Shown: positions 33,044-42,894, counted from the stretch's first letter. The stretch is DNA of 64,000 nt from Christiangramia forsetii KT0803 (GCF_000060345.1 NC_008571.1:496001-560000); one strand, 5' to 3'. Notes: generated by a model from the letters alone, not told the origin. Made by a program: numbers and translations.

Positions 33044-35002
33044 ATGTTAGTCTTTTCCTGTTCAGGTTCAGAGGAGAGACAGATCGATACATCTACACAA
33101 AAAAGTTTTGATTCTATTAAGGTTTATATAATTCAGAATAACTTGGGTCCGCTTGAGGTGGATAGTTTATTGAAAACTATAACATTAGATTCTGTTAGGT
33201 TAAACCTGCTTCAAGATTTATCTCTCCATTATTTATTATTAGAGAACGACTCAACTAAGTTTAGACTTTATAATAAACGGACGAGCAAATTATCTCAAAA
33301 TTTCGATTTCAAGAAAATAGAAGCCGATTCTTACTGGGATTTAGGTTTTTTCTTTACTAAGAGAAACATATTAGATAGTGCTTACTTAAATTACTACAGA
33401 GCCTATAAATTATATAGATCAGAAGAACAAAATGACCTTGCTGGTAAGATGTTACTGAATATGGCTATCTCACAGGAAAAGGTTAAGGACTACTTAGGGA
33501 GCGAAATAACGACCGTAGAATCCCTCAAAATTTTACCTGCAGATCAAAAAAAACAGATATATAGGGCATATAATAATCTTGCAGTAGTGGCCAATGGACT
33601 CGAAAATTATAGCCAGGCATTAAAATATCATGAAAGAGCATTAGAAATAGCGCAGTCTATAAATGATAAAAAATTGATTGCCCAATCATTAAATAATAAA
33701 GGTTTCGTATATCAAAATATGGGTCATTTTGGACAGGCACTGATTGAATTTAAAAGGGCTATAGTAATTGAAGACCTAAAAAAACTGGATATTCAGCTTT
33801 TTGCAATTGTTTTAGAAAATATATCATTTACCGAGCTGAAATTAGGAAGGCATGATAATTTTTTAAAAACTTCTGATTATGTTTTAAAAATCCGAGACAG
33901 TTTAAAACACGAAACAGGAATTATAGCTAGTAAGATTAACCGAGCTCAATATTTCAGTAAAATTAGTGATACCGTAAAAACAATACAGCTTCTTGAAGAG
34001 GCTAAATATTTATCCAAGTCAATAAAAAGTACTAAATATGAATTGAGGTCACTAAAGGAATTAGCTGAAATTGATAGAATAAATTCTACTGAATATTTGA
34101 AGGAGTTTATTGCGATAAATGATAGTCTTTTAAAAGAAGAGCGATCTATACGTAACAAGTTTGCGCGTATTCGTTATGAGACAGATCAATATATTGAAGA
34201 AACCGAATTGCTGAGTCAGCAAAAATTCTGGATTTCTATAACAGCACTGATTACTACCTGTGGATTAATTCTCCTTTATTATTATAGAGAACAATACAAT
34301 AAGTTCAAGAAATTAAGATTGCAAAAGGAACAACAGGAATCTAATGAAAGAATTTATAATCTTTTGCTAAATCAACAAACTAAACTGGAAGAGGGGCGTC
34401 AGGAGGAACGAAAACGAATTTCAGGGGATCTTCACGATGGTATTCTGGGAAGATTATTTGGTACTAGAATGGGGCTTGGTTTTTTAAAACCATACGCTAA
34501 TTCAAATAGAATAGATGACTACTTACTGGAGCTTCAGAATATTGAGAAAGACATTAGAAATATAAGCCATAATCTATCTACAGATATTTCTGATTCATCT
34601 GAGAGTTTTCATAATTTAATTGATCAATTGGTTAAAGAAAAGAACGAGATTTCAAAGATTTCCTTTAATTATCACTTCGAGGAAAGTTTTGATTTTGATC
34701 AAATATCTAATGACGTAAAGATCAATTTGTATAGATTAGTTCAGGAATGTTTGCAAAATGCAATTAAACATTCTAAAGCTAAAAATGTTTTTGTTACTTT
34801 TCGTTCGGCCCAAAATTTCTTGTATCTAACTATAGAAGATGATGGACAGGGATTTGATATCAAAAAGAAGAAAAAAGGTATAGGTTTGAGTAATATGAAG
34901 TTTCGAGTACATAAATTAGGAGGAAATATGAATTTAAAATCTTCTGGGCAGGGAACAAGCTTTATTTTTAAAATAGCGATCTTGAAAGATGAAACAGTTT
35001 AA
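33044..35002 (+). CDS. TPR-containing sensor histidine kinase (NarL-type)
   Basis: Residues ~60-350 are tetratricopeptide-like repeats (AYNNLAVVANGLENYSQALKYH and others), expected in the periplasm. A membrane helix lies at ~396-416. HisKA_3 has its phospho-acceptor H464 in RISGDLHDGILG, and the HATPase domain has QECLQNAIKHS, DDGQGFD and GIGLSNMKFR. From ATG 33044 (652 aa) the leader MLVFSC is too short for export. In frame upstream, from about 33005, lies ISIRFFILLATMLVFSC, a good lipoprotein signal, but with only ATT/ATC start candidates after the TAA at 32996. Either a rare start is used or the true start codon has mutated. The response regulator overlaps by 14 bases. Confidence 0.87.
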   Translation: MLVFSCSGSEERQIDTSTQKSFDSIKVYIIQNNLGPLEVDSLLKTITLDSVRLNLLQDLSLHYLLLENDSTKFRLYNKRTSKLSQNFDFKKIEADSYWDLGFFFTKRNILDSAYLNYYRAYKLYRSEEQNDLAGKMLLNMAISQEKVKDYLGSEITTVESLKILPADQKKQIYRAYNNLAVVANGLENYSQALKYHERALEIAQSINDKKLIAQSLNNKGFVYQNMGHFGQALIEFKRAIVIEDLKKLDIQLFAIVLENISFTELKLGRHDNFLKTSDYVLKIRDSLKHETGIIASKINRAQYFSKISDTVKTIQLLEEAKYLSKSIKSTKYELRSLKELAEIDRINSTEYLKEFIAINDSLLKEERSIRNKFARIRYETDQYIEETELLSQQKFWISITALITTCGLILLYYYREQYNKFKKLRLQKEQQESNERIYNLLLNQQTKLEEGRQEERKRISGDLHDGILGRLFGTRMGLGFLKPYANSNRIDDYLLELQNIEKDIRNISHNLSTDISDSSESFHNLIDQLVKEKNEISKISFNYHFEESFDFDQISNDVKINLYRLVQECLQNAIKHSKAKNVFVTFRSAQNFLYLTIEDDGQGFDIKKKKKGIGLSNMKFRVHKLGGNMNLKSSGQGTSFIFKIAILKDETV

Positions 35003-35660
35003 AGTTCTTATAATTGATGATCATCCATTAATAGCGAATGCTTATCAGCAGGCTTTGGAGGAAGTGTTCATTAAGTCTGATTTAGAGTTGAATACAATAT
35101 TCGCCACGACTATTGATGAGGCCCACGAAATTATTGAAGACCCCAATACATTTGATAGAATTGATATTGTTTTTCTTGATATTAGGCTCCCAAAAGGGAA
35201 AAATCTTAAAATAATATCAGGGGAAGATTTGGGTATTTTGATGAGAAAAAAATATCCAAAAAAGAAACTTGTTGTTGCTACCACGTTTAATGATAATTAC
35301 AGGATTCATAGCATTCTGAAGAATATAGATCCAGATGGATTTCTTGTAAAAAATGATCTTACTCCGGCAGAGTTGGTATGTGCTATCCAGGTGCTTCTTT
35401 CAGAACCACCTTTTTATAGTAAAACTGTTTTGAAAATGTTGCGAAAGCAGATTAGTGATGAAGCTCTGTTAGATCATACAGATCGTAGATTACTATATGA
35501 AATTTCAATTGGTACTAAAATGAAAGAGTTACCAAATATATTGCCACTTTCAAAGGCAGGAATTGAACGTAGAAAGCGTAACCTGAGACTTGTGTTTGAG
35601 GTAGAAAATGGTTCAGATAGAGATTTGGTGTTTCAGGCTAAAGAGCGGGGATTTATTTAG
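34989..35660 (+). CDS. Response regulator, REC domain plus HTH-like output
   Basis: The REC domain (~1-140) has the acidic pair D10-D11, phospho-acceptor D64 (FLDIRLP), T/S switch near T98 and K121. The C-terminal ~70 residues (TDRRLLYEISIGTKMKELPNILPLSKAGIERRKRNLRLVF) resemble a LuxR/FixJ-type HTH, though divergent. It overlaps the kinase gene and is surely its partner. The palindromic boxes at 32446 and 32583 are natural candidate targets. 223 aa. It ends before a strong terminator. Confidence 0.88.
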   Translation: MKQFKVLIIDDHPLIANAYQQALEEVFIKSDLELNTIFATTIDEAHEIIEDPNTFDRIDIVFLDIRLPKGKNLKIISGEDLGILMRKKYPKKKLVVATTFNDNYRIHSILKNIDPDGFLVKNDLTPAELVCAIQVLLSEPPFYSKTVLKMLRKQISDEALLDHTDRRLLYEISIGTKMKELPNILPLSKAGIERRKRNLRLVFEVENGSDRDLVFQAKERGFI

Positions 35661-35741
35661 CTGAAAAACGCTATTCAAATTAATAGGTTTTAGATTTTTA
35701 TCTGAATTTCATCAAGTTATTCTTTTATAACTCAATTAAAA

Positions 35742-35769
35742 AAAGCAGCTTCTTTTCTGAAGCTGCTTT
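35742..35769. terminator. Bidirectional terminator
   Basis: A perfect 11-bp stem (35742-35752 with 35759-35769) with loop TTTTCT, between convergent genes, with A and T runs on its sides. Confidence 0.85.
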
Positions 35770-35793
35770 AATCTTTTTGGCTGATGAGTTACA

Positions 35794-38700
35794 TTAGAAA
35801 ATATAGCGTAAACCAACTTGTGCCTGCCATCTTGATTGAAGGCTAAAATCATTGGTAAAAGTTCTATTTTGGTCTCCAAAGGTGTAAACAGGAGAATTAT
35901 TCTCATCGATGCTTACCCCAATTGGCTGGTCATTCACAGGAATTTCAATTACTCCCCAATCAGAATTTAATAGGTTGCCAAAATTAAGGATATCAAGACT
36001 TAACTGGATAGTATTTGTCTTTTCCCCAACCTTGAAGTTATAATCCTGAAGTATTTTTACGTCCCAGCGACCTTTCCAGGGGCTAAGAATATCATATTTC
36101 CCAGCATATTCGCCGCGTTTATCACTAAGGTAATCGTCTTGCTGAATAAACTGCTCAAATGCCTGTCTCTGCGCATCTTGTTCAGTTGAACTTCCTGTAA
36201 ATCTATATTGTTCAAGTTCAGATTGAGTAGGAATATAAATAAGATCATTCAAAACAGATCCGTCATTATTGATGTCTCCTGAATAAGTATAAGAGAACCT
36301 GCCTCCCTGAGCATATTCATAAAAAGCACCAATAGAAGTACTCCAACGATTGTCTTTTCCATAGTTGAATACTTTATTCAACTGCCCAACAATTCTATGT
36401 TTGTCGCCGTATCTTGAAGGAGTACTTACCGCTCTGTTAACATTCCCTAACGCAGGATTTCTATCGTATGCATCACTTGAAATTTCAGCGTCGATAGAAC
36501 TTGCATCTTCTGATTCCAGGTAATTATAGGCTATACTAGCATAAAAATCTTTTTCAAAACTCTTAGCTAGTTTAACAGACCAGTTGAAAGAGTATCCAAC
36601 ATCTGTATTAGTAAATACATATGCGTTTGTAACTCCTCCAAATTCATTTAAGGCTCTGTCACTATCAAGATAAACAGGACGGCTGTCAACTCCATTTAAG
36701 GTTCCAGATGGTGTTGAAAGTCCGTAATTTCTTACCATCTGGCCATTGATGTCTTTTGTGTAAATAATATCTGTCGTTGCTACAAGACCATTTTCAAATC
36801 TATAATCGGCTCCCAAACTGTTTCTCCAAACCTGTGGAAATTTAAAATCTGGTGCAGTAGTTTGATAGAAGAAGAAGGCGGGATTAGCAACCTGGTTTCC
36901 TATCCATACAAATGGAAGTCTACCTGTAAATATTCCGGTTCCTCCTCGTAATTGCAGCTGGTTGTTACCCATTACATCCCAATTAAACCCTAATCTTGGT
37001 GACCATAATAAGTCGTTAGAAGGAAGTTCAAGACTATTTAGCATTACTTCATCTCCATCTTCATCAAAATAGGTAATGCCTGGCTGGTAATCGCCATCAG
37101 GGAAAGTCCCACCAGCAAGACGGTCTATATTTTCCTGGATTTTATCTTTAGTATCAAAATATAGAGGTTTATCTACACGAAGACCATAAGTAAAGGTAAA
37201 ATCATCTGTAATTTTCCATTTATCCTGAGCATAAAAAGCAAGTTGACCAACATTGGTTTCAGCTAGAGCCCAACTGTCATTTGCATTATTGGAGTCGAAA
37301 ATGTTTTGTGCGTTATTAAGAGCAGCTTCAACAGTCCCATTGTTGATTCCTTCTTCAAAAGAACCTCCAGGATTGTTAGGATCTATTCTAACGCTGGTAA
37401 AAGCATCAAAGAAAGTGCTAACAGGACCAGTTCCTTGATCTGGATTTCCAGCAAAATCATAAGCTCCAAGGTTGAAAGAGTTATCAAAATCAAATCTCTC
37501 AAAACTACCACCAAATGTGAAGGTATGATTACCTGATACAATGTTTAAGTTGTTGGTGATCTGGTAAACGTTTTGTTCTAATCTGTTATTGATAGAGAAA
37601 GGTTCATGACCTGCAACGATATATCTAACTCCGTTTTTCTGAATGTTGATAGGTGGAGCAGGAGCGGAGAAAGGATCACGACTGTCATCAAAGAAAGTAT
37701 AACCAGCCTGAAATTTATTCGAAATATTATTTCCAAAATTAGAGTTTAATTCTACTAACCAGGAGTTAATTTTATTATTGATGGTATATCCAGAATTTCT
37801 AAACTGAAGCGTTGTAAAGTCTGGGCCTCTTCTCCCAATCGCTTCCGGGTTTGCAGGAAGATCTCTTGAAGCATCAAGAAAATTATAAATGAAAGCTAAC
37901 CGATGTTTTTGGTTAATATTCCAGTCTAATTTTACAATTCCTTTTGTAGAACCTGTTTCATGCGTATAGCCTTCATATGCTCCGGTTTCATAACCTAAAG
38001 AAGATAATTGATTAGATACATAATCAAGATCTTCAGCAGTAACTCTGGAAACATTAGACCCGGTTAGGCCTGGTCTATTTGCTAAAAAGTTAGAACCAAG
38101 GTCTTCTCGGTCATCCATTTCAAAATTTGCAAATACAAATAGTTTATTTTTAATAATTGGAGCACCAATACTAACTCCATATTGCGCTTGCTTAAGGTCT
38201 GGAACGACAATATCATCACCTCCTACTTTATCTCCAGTCATATCTTCATTTCGGAAAAAACCATAAACTGTTCCCTTAATTTCATTTGTACCGCTTTTAG
38301 TTACAGCGTTCACAGAAGCGCCAGTAAAACCAGCTTGAGTGACGTCGTATGGAGCTGTAGAAACCTGAATTTGGTCTATGGCATCTAATGAAACAGGTTG
38401 CGCATTTGTTTGCCCTCCGGGTGTTGCAGCATCAAGCCCAAATGGGTTGTTGAAAATTGATCCATCAAGGCTAAAGTTATTGAATTGATCATTTCTACCT
38501 CCAAAAGATCCATTACTGGAAGCTGTTGGTTCTAATCTATAAAAATCTGAAGCCGACCTTGATATGGTAGGTAAAGTCTTTAATTCTCTTCTGCCTACAT
38601 TAGTTTCAGCACCAGTACGATCACTATTGATTATCTGGTTTTTAGAGGCATTAATCACCACAGCATCAAGTTGTGTAGCATCAGAAACCATTTCAATTTC

Positions 38701-39009
38701 TACGTTGTAGGTTTGTCCAAGATTTAATTCTACTCCCTCCAATATAGAAGTTTTGAAGCCAACGTAGCTTACAGAAATTTTATACGGTCCGCCAACTCTT
38801 AGGTTTAAAAGGTTAAAGCCTCCATCAAAATTGGTGACAGCTCCATAAGTTGTTCCAGTAGGTGTGTGAACAGCTGTAACATTTGCTCCCGGAAGTGGCG
38901 TATCCCCTTCGTAAAAAACATCTCCACTAATCTCAGCGGTTGTGACCTGAGCTTCGGCTGTTACAATGTTTAAAATTGCTACTGTAAATAGTAGTAATAG
39001 TCGTTTCAT
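35794..39009 (-). CDS. Oar-like TonB-dependent outer-membrane receptor
   Basis: A 1071-aa outer-membrane protein. A signal peptide ends near TAEAQ (residue 20). A carboxypeptidase-regulatory-like domain (~25-110, GDVFYEGDTPLPGANVTA, YVGFKT) is followed by a plug (~130-250) and a beta-barrel ending in an aromatic residue (QVGLRYIF). This is the Oar/CarboxypepD_reg arrangement, not SusC: no SusD is adjacent, and the barrel has no obvious nutrient assignment. Substrate unknown. It is monocistronic, with a -7 box at 39048-39055. Confidence 0.9.
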   Translation of the reverse strand: MKRLLLLFTVAILNIVTAEAQVTTAEISGDVFYEGDTPLPGANVTAVHTPTGTTYGAVTNFDGGFNLLNLRVGGPYKISVSYVGFKTSILEGVELNLGQTYNVEIEMVSDATQLDAVVINASKNQIINSDRTGAETNVGRRELKTLPTISRSASDFYRLEPTASSNGSFGGRNDQFNNFSLDGSIFNNPFGLDAATPGGQTNAQPVSLDAIDQIQVSTAPYDVTQAGFTGASVNAVTKSGTNEIKGTVYGFFRNEDMTGDKVGGDDIVVPDLKQAQYGVSIGAPIIKNKLFVFANFEMDDREDLGSNFLANRPGLTGSNVSRVTAEDLDYVSNQLSSLGYETGAYEGYTHETGSTKGIVKLDWNINQKHRLAFIYNFLDASRDLPANPEAIGRRGPDFTTLQFRNSGYTINNKINSWLVELNSNFGNNISNKFQAGYTFFDDSRDPFSAPAPPINIQKNGVRYIVAGHEPFSINNRLEQNVYQITNNLNIVSGNHTFTFGGSFERFDFDNSFNLGAYDFAGNPDQGTGPVSTFFDAFTSVRIDPNNPGGSFEEGINNGTVEAALNNAQNIFDSNNANDSWALAETNVGQLAFYAQDKWKITDDFTFTYGLRVDKPLYFDTKDKIQENIDRLAGGTFPDGDYQPGITYFDEDGDEVMLNSLELPSNDLLWSPRLGFNWDVMGNNQLQLRGGTGIFTGRLPFVWIGNQVANPAFFFYQTTAPDFKFPQVWRNSLGADYRFENGLVATTDIIYTKDINGQMVRNYGLSTPSGTLNGVDSRPVYLDSDRALNEFGGVTNAYVFTNTDVGYSFNWSVKLAKSFEKDFYASIAYNYLESEDASSIDAEISSDAYDRNPALGNVNRAVSTPSRYGDKHRIVGQLNKVFNYGKDNRWSTSIGAFYEYAQGGRFSYTYSGDINNDGSVLNDLIYIPTQSELEQYRFTGSSTEQDAQRQAFEQFIQQDDYLSDKRGEYAGKYDILSPWKGRWDVKILQDYNFKVGEKTNTIQLSLDILNFGNLLNSDWGVIEIPVNDQPIGVSIDENNSPVYTFGDQNRTFTNDFSLQSRWQAQVGLRYIF

Positions 39010-39047
39010 GTTTGATTGTGTTGTGTTAAATAAACTTTAAATTTTCG

Positions 39048-39055
39048 CAAAAATA
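39048..39055 (-). promoter_or_regulatory. Promoter -7 box of the Oar-like receptor gene
   Basis: On the minus strand it reads TATTTTTG, 38 bases upstream of the ATG. Confidence 0.5.
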
Positions 39056-39414
39056 GTATTTCCTTTTTATCTGCCATATTATTTCAATGTGAATTTAACA
39101 ATTAGATTTAATTTTAAAAGTCTAATAAACAGGTGTTTGTGTTTTTGGTGATTAATCAGCTAAATTTATATGAAATTGAAATTTCACTATTAATTAAGGT
39201 TCTTTTTTCAAAAAGTAAAATTAATCCCTAATTTTTTTCTTGTCTTTTAACAGTAAACAGTGGACTTCAGAATAGTTATTTTCTCATAGATTTTTTAATT
39301 TTCATACTTTAATGATTTTCAGAAACAATGGGTATAGCACAAAAACTTAGGTTTAATTATCGCGAATCAATTTTTACGAGATTCCATTCAGTTTAATATC
39401 TTTAAAAATAAAAA
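39056..39414. other. Intergenic region upstream of DUF2461
   Basis: About 360 bases of AT-rich DNA between divergent units. A TATCTTTA near 39400, one base off the -7 consensus, may serve the DUF2461 gene. No gene, hairpin or repeat stands out. Confidence 0.4.
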
Positions 39415-40068
39415 ATGAGCTTTTGTAAATTGTTTGGATTTCTACGGGATCTCAATAAGAATAACCATAAGGAATGGATGGATGAACATAGAAAAGAATA
39501 TTATGAAGTAAGAGATTTCTATATAGAATGGCTAAATCAATTAGATATAAAATTAGCTAAGGTAGATCCTGATTACTCGCCAACAACAGGAAAACAGGCG
39601 ATTAATAGAATTAATAATAATCTTCTTTTTCATCCAAATAAGCCGGTATATAAAGATCATTTTGGAGCTGGTTTGGATAAGGAAAAAGGGAAAGGTGATT
39701 TTTACATTCATATAGGGATAAATGAAAGTTTTGTGGCTGGAGGATTATACAAGCCTAAAAAGGAAATGCTTGATAGTATTAGAGCTGCAATAGATTATAA
39801 CGGTGAAAAATTTAAGAAGATCCTAAATAAAAAATCATTTAAAAATACTTTTGGAGAGCTGATGGAGGATGAAAAATTAAAAACTTCGCCAAAAGCTTAT
39901 TCTAAGGATCACGAGCATATAGACCTTTTGAGAAATAAGAGTTTTGCGGTAATGCATTCCCTTACCCATAAAGAAATTGTAAATGATGATTTTCAAGAGC
40001 AGCTTATTGAAATTTATAAGGAAATGCTACCTTTCCGAAATTACCTGAATAATGCAGTAACTGTTTAA
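39415..40068 (+). CDS. DUF2461 family protein
   Basis: A 217-aa soluble protein. The family features are LNKNNHKEWMDEHRKEYYE near the start, then NRINNNLLFHPNKPVYKDHFGAGL and FYIHIGINESFVAGGLYKP in the middle. DUF2461 proteins are widespread in Bacteroidota and fungi and have no settled role. It is followed by apt after nine bases and probably co-transcribed. Confidence 0.85.
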   Translation: MSFCKLFGFLRDLNKNNHKEWMDEHRKEYYEVRDFYIEWLNQLDIKLAKVDPDYSPTTGKQAINRINNNLLFHPNKPVYKDHFGAGLDKEKGKGDFYIHIGINESFVAGGLYKPKKEMLDSIRAAIDYNGEKFKKILNKKSFKNTFGELMEDEKLKTSPKAYSKDHEHIDLLRNKSFAVMHSLTHKEIVNDDFQEQLIEIYKEMLPFRNYLNNAVTV

Positions 40069-40077
40069 AAGTAATAG

Positions 40078-40593
40078 ATGGAATTAAAATCTTATGTGAG
40101 GGAAATAGCAGATTTTCCAAAAAAAGGAGTAAGTTATAAAGATATTACTCCTCTTCTGCTAGATCCTGAAGCGATGCGACTGGCCGTAAAACTTTTTATG
40201 AAAAACTTACCTCATGGTAAAATTGATAAAGTAGTTGGAATAGAATCTCGTGGTTTTTTCTTCGCTACAATGCTGGCAGAAAAGTTAAATGCTGGATTCA
40301 TACCCGTTCGTAAGCCCGGAAAACTACCTCACAGGACTCATAAGGAAAATTATGATCTGGAATATGGAAGTGATTCCTTAGAGATACATGAAGATGCTAT
40401 TAAAAAGGGAGAAAAGGTTTTACTGCATGATGATGTACTTGCCACTGGAGGAACTGCCGCTGCAACCTGTAAATTAATTGAAAAGTGTGGTGGAGAGATC
40501 GTTCAGTGTAACTTCCTGGTTGAACTCGAATTTTTAAAGGGTGTAGATAAGCTGAAGGGGTATGATGTATGTTCTTTAATTAAATACTCTTAA
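40078..40593 (+). CDS. apt: Adenine phosphoribosyltransferase
   Basis: Apt salvages adenine to AMP using PRPP. The PRPP-binding loop is VLLHDDVLATGGTAAA (~118-133), the flap region has ESRGFFFATMLAEKL, and the purine-specific RKPGKLPH is present. 171 aa, typical size. Its stop codon overlaps that of the small gene on the other strand by two bases. Confidence 0.95.
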   Translation: MELKSYVREIADFPKKGVSYKDITPLLLDPEAMRLAVKLFMKNLPHGKIDKVVGIESRGFFFATMLAEKLNAGFIPVRKPGKLPHRTHKENYDLEYGSDSLEIHEDAIKKGEKVLLHDDVLATGGTAAATCKLIEKCGGEIVQCNFLVELEFLKGVDKLKGYDVCSLIKYS

Positions 40594-40742
40594 TCCAAAG
40601 CATTTTTTGTAACCCATAATTTCCATCCAATAAGAGCCATTTGAACTTTACTGGCCTTTTGAAGGTCCAATCCTTTTTTGGAATAACTAGGCAAAACCGC
40701 CTTATTAAATTTGGAAAGTGCTTTAAAAAATTTTTTCTTCAT
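40590..40742 (-). CDS. Small conserved-looking basic protein, 50 aa
   Basis: The minus-strand frame starts at ATG 40742-40740 and ends in a TAA that overlaps the apt stop. The product is basic and runs from MKKKFFKALSKFNKAVLPSY to WVTKNALD, with KASKVQMALIGWKLW in between. I recall very similar ~50-residue proteins in many flavobacteria, sometimes labelled SsrA-binding protein without good reason; that memory is the main support. No membrane helix or known motif. The full length without stops and the protein-like composition suggest it is real. Confidence 0.7.
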   Translation of the reverse strand: MKKKFFKALSKFNKAVLPSYSKKGLDLQKASKVQMALIGWKLWVTKNALD

Positions 40743-40809
40743 TTGCAGGATTTCCTCTAAATGTAATAAAAATTAGATTCAGATGAAATCCCACCTATGA
40801 TAATTGCTA

Positions 40810-42894
40810 TTAAAACTGGCCTTTTGAAGCTTTGTTGCTAATCACGATTCCGCCATCTTTAGATAGACCAATAAGTATTGTTCTTAATCCATCAGAATCA
40901 TTAAGTGTGGACGATACGTTTTGACCTTCTTTCTCTCCTGAAATAGAAATACTGGTAATTTCTCCGCCCTCATTTCTTTCTATCCCCGAAAACTTCACTT
41001 TTATACCAAGATTTTTTTCGATTTTCATCTCAATATCTTTAAGGTTAACATCAGAAGTATTACTGGAAATAGCATAAAATCGTGGATCTTTTGATATTTT
41101 TTCTTCATTACCAACATAACTTTTCGTGAAAATTTGAATAGCTCCATTTTCAGCCTTTTTACCATACTTATCGGTAGCATTTTCACCTTTTAGAACAATC
41201 ATTGAGCTTATGTCGGAAGGGCTGATGGTATTTAAATCAAAACTCTCATCAACTGCAATACCATTTATTATATAAATGGGCTCTCCTCCATTCTGTGAGA
41301 TGATCTTAACCCTTGATTTGTCAGAATTAATTATCGGCATATCTCCAGATGATTCAAATTCTATAGATTTCGAATTCTCGGTTCTATAAAGTCCCCCGTT
41401 TTTATTAGAAAGTGAACCAGTTCCTCTCTTTCCGACAACATATACATTATCAGAATTAGACTCAGTCCTGGATTCCCAGACTCTTAGATTACTATTATGG
41501 GTAATTGCACCTTGGCCTCGGACCGTACTCTTACCAGAATTTAAGCTCATGAAATTTGGTTTTCCATTATCTCCCACCATGATATACTTACCAGTAAATT
41601 CATCACGACTTTTGATATTTTTCATTTCTTTGTTGAAATTCCTAATCACCTTTGCGTCGGGTATGATAATAATACCATTTTTAGCGTCCTTACCGTAACG
41701 GTTTACAGCTTTATCACCAATAAGAATTTCAAATTTGGAGTTTATGGCAATATATTTATTCTTGAGTTTTGATGCCTCAATACTTTTTCCATTCAGTAAA
41801 TAGAGAGGATTATTACCAAGATCAGAAAGATGGATTTTGTGAGTTTGAGTTGTTCGTACTGTAGATCGGCTAATTTCAGGAGATTCTTTTATTTCAACTT
41901 CAATTTCTTCAGGAGTTTCCGGAGCTTCTTCTGTTTCAGTCTTTTTTTCAATTTCGGTTTCTGCCATCTCTCGAGCTTCAGGTTCTTTAGTCGCTTCATT
42001 ACTTTCCTGAGCTCTTTCTTGTGATACAACCTGTGCTTCCGTCTTAACATTGAAAAGTAACATAAAAGCGAGAATAAGAGGAATTACCAGGCTTAATTTC
42101 CAGGTCGGACTTTGGTTTGATGATTTTTTGTTTAACATAAGAATTCGTTTTTTGATGAATGATTGATAAAAATGATTAGTAAGTGCCGGTTTGAGATTGG
42201 CTATTGAGACTTTTACCAGCGCATGCTGATATTCTTTTATTTGTGTTGCATTGTTTACTGTCTCCCGGTCGGCAATAAACTCCAGGTTTTGTTCAACCGA
42301 TTTCTTGTATAACCAGGCAAACGGATTAAACCATAGAATACAACTCACGAAGTTTACAAAAAGAATGTCTGCAGAGTGTAGTTGCTTTGCATGTACTTTT
42401 TCGTGCTCAAGAATAAGTTCTAAATCTTTACCGGAATGTTTATCAGGATTAAAAACTATGTAATTGAAGAACGAAAAGGGTAATTGATTTTCAGCTATTT
42501 CCAGATATTTCAAACCTGACTTTTTATAAAATTTATTTGATTTGAGGATTCTTAAAACAGCGCTTAGCTGAAGAGTAAGACGAAGGATGAAGAAACCTGT
42601 AATAATTAAATAGATCACGCCTGCAATATGCCACCAATCTATTGGTGTTTCTATTGGGATTTGAGACAGCTCTGATGGATTTGCAACAAAACTATAAGAT
42701 TGTAGATCCTGCTGGATATATACTTTTCTGGTAAAATATATAGCAGGTAGGATTGCTGCAGTGAATAATCCAGAAAGCAAATACCTTCTATTTAACTGGA
42801 ATGTAGTTTCCTTTTTGAGCAGAAATAAATAACTCAGATAGAAAATTCCAACCAGGGCAGATGCTTTTAAAATATAAATTAAGAAGCTTTCCAT
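40810..42894 (-). CDS. M56/BlaR1-type membrane metallopeptidase with repeated plug-like C-terminus
   Basis: A 694-aa sensor-type protein. N-terminal helices (~1-55, 88-115, 185-205) carry the M56 zinc motif H164-E-K-V-H168 with a downstream EFIADRE. A final helix (~263-285) leads out to an acidic linker (~290-345, many TE/PE). Two or three ~80-residue repeats follow, each containing a phrase such as NRYGKDAKNGIIII or DKYGKKAENGAIQIF, which resembles the TonB receptor plug. The M56 domain would cleave the BlaI-like repressor encoded upstream and overlapping by one base. The stimulus is unlikely to be restricted to beta-lactams. Confidence 0.85.
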   Translation of the reverse strand: MESFLIYILKASALVGIFYLSYLFLLKKETTFQLNRRYLLSGLFTAAILPAIYFTRKVYIQQDLQSYSFVANPSELSQIPIETPIDWWHIAGVIYLIITGFFILRLTLQLSAVLRILKSNKFYKKSGLKYLEIAENQLPFSFFNYIVFNPDKHSGKDLELILEHEKVHAKQLHSADILFVNFVSCILWFNPFAWLYKKSVEQNLEFIADRETVNNATQIKEYQHALVKVSIANLKPALTNHFYQSFIKKRILMLNKKSSNQSPTWKLSLVIPLILAFMLLFNVKTEAQVVSQERAQESNEATKEPEAREMAETEIEKKTETEEAPETPEEIEVEIKESPEISRSTVRTTQTHKIHLSDLGNNPLYLLNGKSIEASKLKNKYIAINSKFEILIGDKAVNRYGKDAKNGIIIIPDAKVIRNFNKEMKNIKSRDEFTGKYIMVGDNGKPNFMSLNSGKSTVRGQGAITHNSNLRVWESRTESNSDNVYVVGKRGTGSLSNKNGGLYRTENSKSIEFESSGDMPIINSDKSRVKIISQNGGEPIYIINGIAVDESFDLNTISPSDISSMIVLKGENATDKYGKKAENGAIQIFTKSYVGNEEKISKDPRFYAISSNTSDVNLKDIEMKIEKNLGIKVKFSGIERNEGGEITSISISGEKEGQNVSSTLNDSDGLRTILIGLSKDGGIVISNKASKGQF

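Noticed and set aside
35794-39009. SusC/SusD polysaccharide-utilisation locus
   Set aside because: There is no SusD, no carbohydrate enzymes and the receptor has an Oar-like layout.
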